From a virus, in the IMG/VR virus record IMGVR_UViG_3300049995_000166, positions 1 through 20,424 of that record: 20,424 nucleotides of DNA; one strand, written 5' to 3'. The notes beneath the pieces were generated by a model, which was not told where the DNA came from, ran no database searches, and saw only the letters and a list, made by a program, of their open reading frames with translations. Below, in pieces: positions 18,818 to 20,424 of this stretch. Position 1 is the first letter of the stretch. Every line of letters starts with the position of its first letter. A program made the position numbers and the translations under genes.

Positions 18818-19735
18818 TTAATTCGTTCCTCTTGCGACCGCTTTAGTTCTAAGAATGCCGACGCCTATACGCTCTGAGCCAAAGACGCCGTACATGCCTC
18901 TGCCGGTGTCTTCGTAAGGCTTCGTGTTCACGTCTCTTCTGAGAAGCATTACTCCAGCGGAACTGAGGTCTATCGCCAAACTTTTGGTCAGCAAAGAACT
19001 TCTAACGAAGGTGACACCGAGAGATGTGTGATATACGACGCCGTTCCTCATGTTGGAGGGGTCACGGTATAGACTACTGAGGAAGTTGTCGAGTTTCATT
19101 AGTCCACCGAATTCGGCTGCCTTCATAGCCACAACAGTAGTGGAGAAGTCCTCTGCGTCCACAGCTGCAATCAGGTCTACTATTTGTGCCCAAGTTGGCG
19201 CTCCTGCGGTGATTGTCTTTTCTGCTCCTCCTGCAAGGCTTGCTGCGGCTATGCCGTTGTATGCTGCTATGACTTTCTCGGTTTCATACCTTCCTATTGC
19301 TCTTCCAATTGCTTCTATCTGCCAGCGAAGAACGTCCCAACTTGCGTCTTCAACGAAACTTTCTGTCCATTCCTTCTTGCTGTTGATTTCTTTGTCCGCC
19401 TTGACGTCTTGCATTTCGGGTCTGGCGCCTGTGTCATAGGCGGGTCCTTCGCCTTCCCAAGCGTAGGCTCTAATTTCCTTCGGGAATCGTTCAAGAGCGT
19501 TCTTTGTCGGGATTACTTTTATGATTTCTCTGCCGATTAATTTAGGCTGAGCAGCAGCCCAAACAACGTCTTGCACGGCGCCTAAGGCTCCGGCGACATC
19601 GCTGTAAAGTCCTTCTTTGATGAGTTTCTTGTATACTGGATTATCCTGTGCCATGGCTACATATTTGTTCCAGACTGTCTCGCCGAGTTCTGAGTCTTTC
19701 AAGATTGCTTCTTTAAAGGTTAATTTGTTGTCCAT
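18818..19735 (-). CDS. major capsid protein (HK97 fold)
   Basis: The 305-residue protein has an N-terminal helical region, then the strand-turn E-loop region AYAWEGEGPAYDTGARPEMQ (about 91-110), the long spine-helix region EDASWDVLRWQIEAIGRAIG, and a P/A-domain part with AAGAPTWAQIVDLIAAVDAE-like character, finishing in RGMYGVFGSERIGVGILRTK, which is the beta-rich end typical of HK97-type capsid proteins. It lies immediately after a decoration-like gene and before the tail genes. No separate long scaffold (delta) domain is visible, so a separate scaffold or none may be used. ATG 19735 sits one base after the decoration-like gene. Confidence 0.82.
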   Translation of the reverse strand: MDNKLTFKEAILKDSELGETVWNKYVAMAQDNPVYKKLIKEGLYSDVAGALGAVQDVVWAAAQPKLIGREIIKVIPTKNALERFPKEIRAYAWEGEGPAYDTGARPEMQDVKADKEINSKKEWTESFVEDASWDVLRWQIEAIGRAIGRYETEKVIAAYNGIAAASLAGGAEKTITAGAPTWAQIVDLIAAVDAEDFSTTVVAMKAAEFGGLMKLDNFLSSLYRDPSNMRNGVVYHTSLGVTFVRSSLLTKSLAIDLSSAGVMLLRRDVNTKPYEDTGRGMYGVFGSERIGVGILRTKAVARGTN

Positions 19736-19736
19736 G

Positions 19737-20204
19737 TTACTCGCCTGGGCAATCCAGAAGGACTAATCCTGTGTCTGTGTCAGCGAACGTTTGAGCGGCG
19801 ACGCCGACTCTTCCCTCAATTTTGTCGAATTCCGTTTGCACTGTTGCTTCAACATACGCTGCGGGCGCATCTAAGGCGGCGCTGACTACGACTACTCCGA
19901 GCGCTCCAGGCGCAATTTTTGCTCCGAGAGGTATGGCTCCTGAGCCAGTGACCTTAACTATTCCTTTCCTGCAGATTGGAATAATGTCTCCTAATACGCC
20001 TGACTTCAGCGCCATGCCTGCGACGTTTTTGTCTCCTAAGCCTGCTGCGACGACGCTTCCGATTTCTCCTGCGGTGTGAGTGCTCCATGAGACGAGTTGT
20101 CCCTTCGTTACTACTCCTTGAAGTTTAGCTTTATAGACTTCAGCGTTCGCTTGGTCTAGGCATTCTCCAAGTGTTACAGCGGGAAATAAATCAATACTTG
20201 GCAT
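19737..20204 (-). CDS. capsid decoration/stabilisation-like protein (DUF2190-like)
   Basis: The 155-residue protein is strand and Gly/Ala rich, with segments GVVTKGQLVSWSTHTAGEIG, GMALKSGVLGDIIPICRKGI, VKVTGSGAIPLGAKIAPGAL and GVAAQTFADTDTGLVLLDCP. The order (initial strand, then VAGxAL, then GxV, then GxxxxA) is typical of phage DUF2190 or head-stabilising proteins upstream of the capsid gene. The ribosome binding site GAAGGA precedes ATG 20204. The location directly before the major capsid protein supports a capsid surface or head-assembly role. Confidence 0.7.
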   Translation of the reverse strand: MPSIDLFPAVTLGECLDQANAEVYKAKLQGVVTKGQLVSWSTHTAGEIGSVVAAGLGDKNVAGMALKSGVLGDIIPICRKGIVKVTGSGAIPLGAKIAPGALGVVVVSAALDAPAAYVEATVQTEFDKIEGRVGVAAQTFADTDTGLVLLDCPGE

Positions 20205-20269
20205 TTTTTATTCCTTCAATTTTTTATTATGCCGTCCAGTTCGTCCAGTCCAGCATGTCAAACTTGTGA

Positions 20270-20424
20270 CTATGATTTACGTTTTGGCTTCGAAACTTTT
20301 TGAAGTTCTAGAATTTCATCTGTTGAAATTTTGGATATTTCTTCAGCAATCGCATCCATCTGATTAGAAGACAACGGCGGAGAGAAAACTCTTAGAACTT
20401 CTATTACTTTACCTTTATCCAAAT
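20270..20424 (-). CDS. partial unknown protein, C-terminal 50 residues
   Basis: The frame is open from the right edge to TAG 20270-20272. The visible part (LDKGKVIEVLRVFSPPLSSN, then QMDAIAEEISKISTDEILEL) is helical with acidic and basic ends and finishes in KVSKPKRKS. It lies upstream of the decoration and capsid genes, where scaffold, protease or portal-associated proteins are found, but the fragment shows no motif. Confidence 0.55.
   Translation of the reverse strand, partial: LDKGKVIEVLRVFSPPLSSNQMDAIAEEISKISTDEILELQKVSKPKRKS

Noticed and set aside
20227-20256. Nine-codon frame MLDWTNWTA upstream of the decoration-like gene
   Set aside because: The frame is open a further 17 codons upstream without a start and reads plausibly, but there is no binding site and no slippery sequence joining it to the upstream gene.

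Overview
The window looks like part of the genome of a tailed, double-stranded DNA virus (or provirus) of an archaeon. The virus assignment rests on a head-and-tail morphogenesis set on the minus strand: large terminase, HK97-type capsid protein, connector, tail tube, tail chaperone, gp10-like protein and tape measure. The archaeal assignment rests on TATA-type promoters with no bacterial -35/-10 pairs, ribbon-helix-helix regulators, many small zinc-ribbon proteins, T-tract terminators, frequent TTG/GTG starts behind GGAGG sites, and a COG2401-type ABC-ATPase/acetyltransferase fusion, a family I know mainly from archaea. I cannot name the host.

Layout. 1-2613 (minus) is an early-type operon of tightly overlapping genes: a ribbon-helix-helix regulator, several small unknown proteins, a Cys-rich mini-protein and a ParB-like partition protein that runs off the left edge. 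2614-2751 is a divergent promoter with several GTTAC/GTAAC motifs. 2752-3559 (plus) holds a second ribbon-helix-helix protein with a Cys/His motif and a zinc-binding protein with a DUF4177-like tail. 3668-3829 (minus) is a small zinc ribbon. 3949-4628 (plus) is a promoter-driven operon of four tiny proteins ending in a T-rich terminator.

From 20424 leftward to 4671 everything lies on the minus strand in a near-continuous late block. In transcription order it contains: an unknown partial gene, a decoration-like protein, the major capsid protein, two small genes, two tandem beta-propeller-like paralogues, a zinc ribbon, a winged-helix protein, a one-helix membrane protein, the head-tail connector, a neck/tail-terminator-like protein, two paralogous tail-tube-like proteins, the tail-assembly chaperone pair, an HK97 gp10-like protein, the tape measure, a large beta-rich tail protein, five small unknown genes, a putative small terminase, the large terminase, a small membrane protein, the ABC-ATPase/GNAT fusion and a coiled-coil protein. 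Placing the terminase after the tail genes is unusual.

Most notable are: a consensus slippery heptamer (C CCT TTA) in frame at the end of the tail-chaperone gene, which would fuse it to the next reading frame; three consecutive morphogenesis genes in one reading frame separated only by stop codons, two of them lacking a canonical start where the protein should begin; a regular 13-14 bp array of CAAAAA tracts between two late genes; and a sequence resembling the 3' part of a tRNA inside the parB-like gene. No rRNA, complete tRNA, CRISPR array, insertion sequence or integrase was seen.
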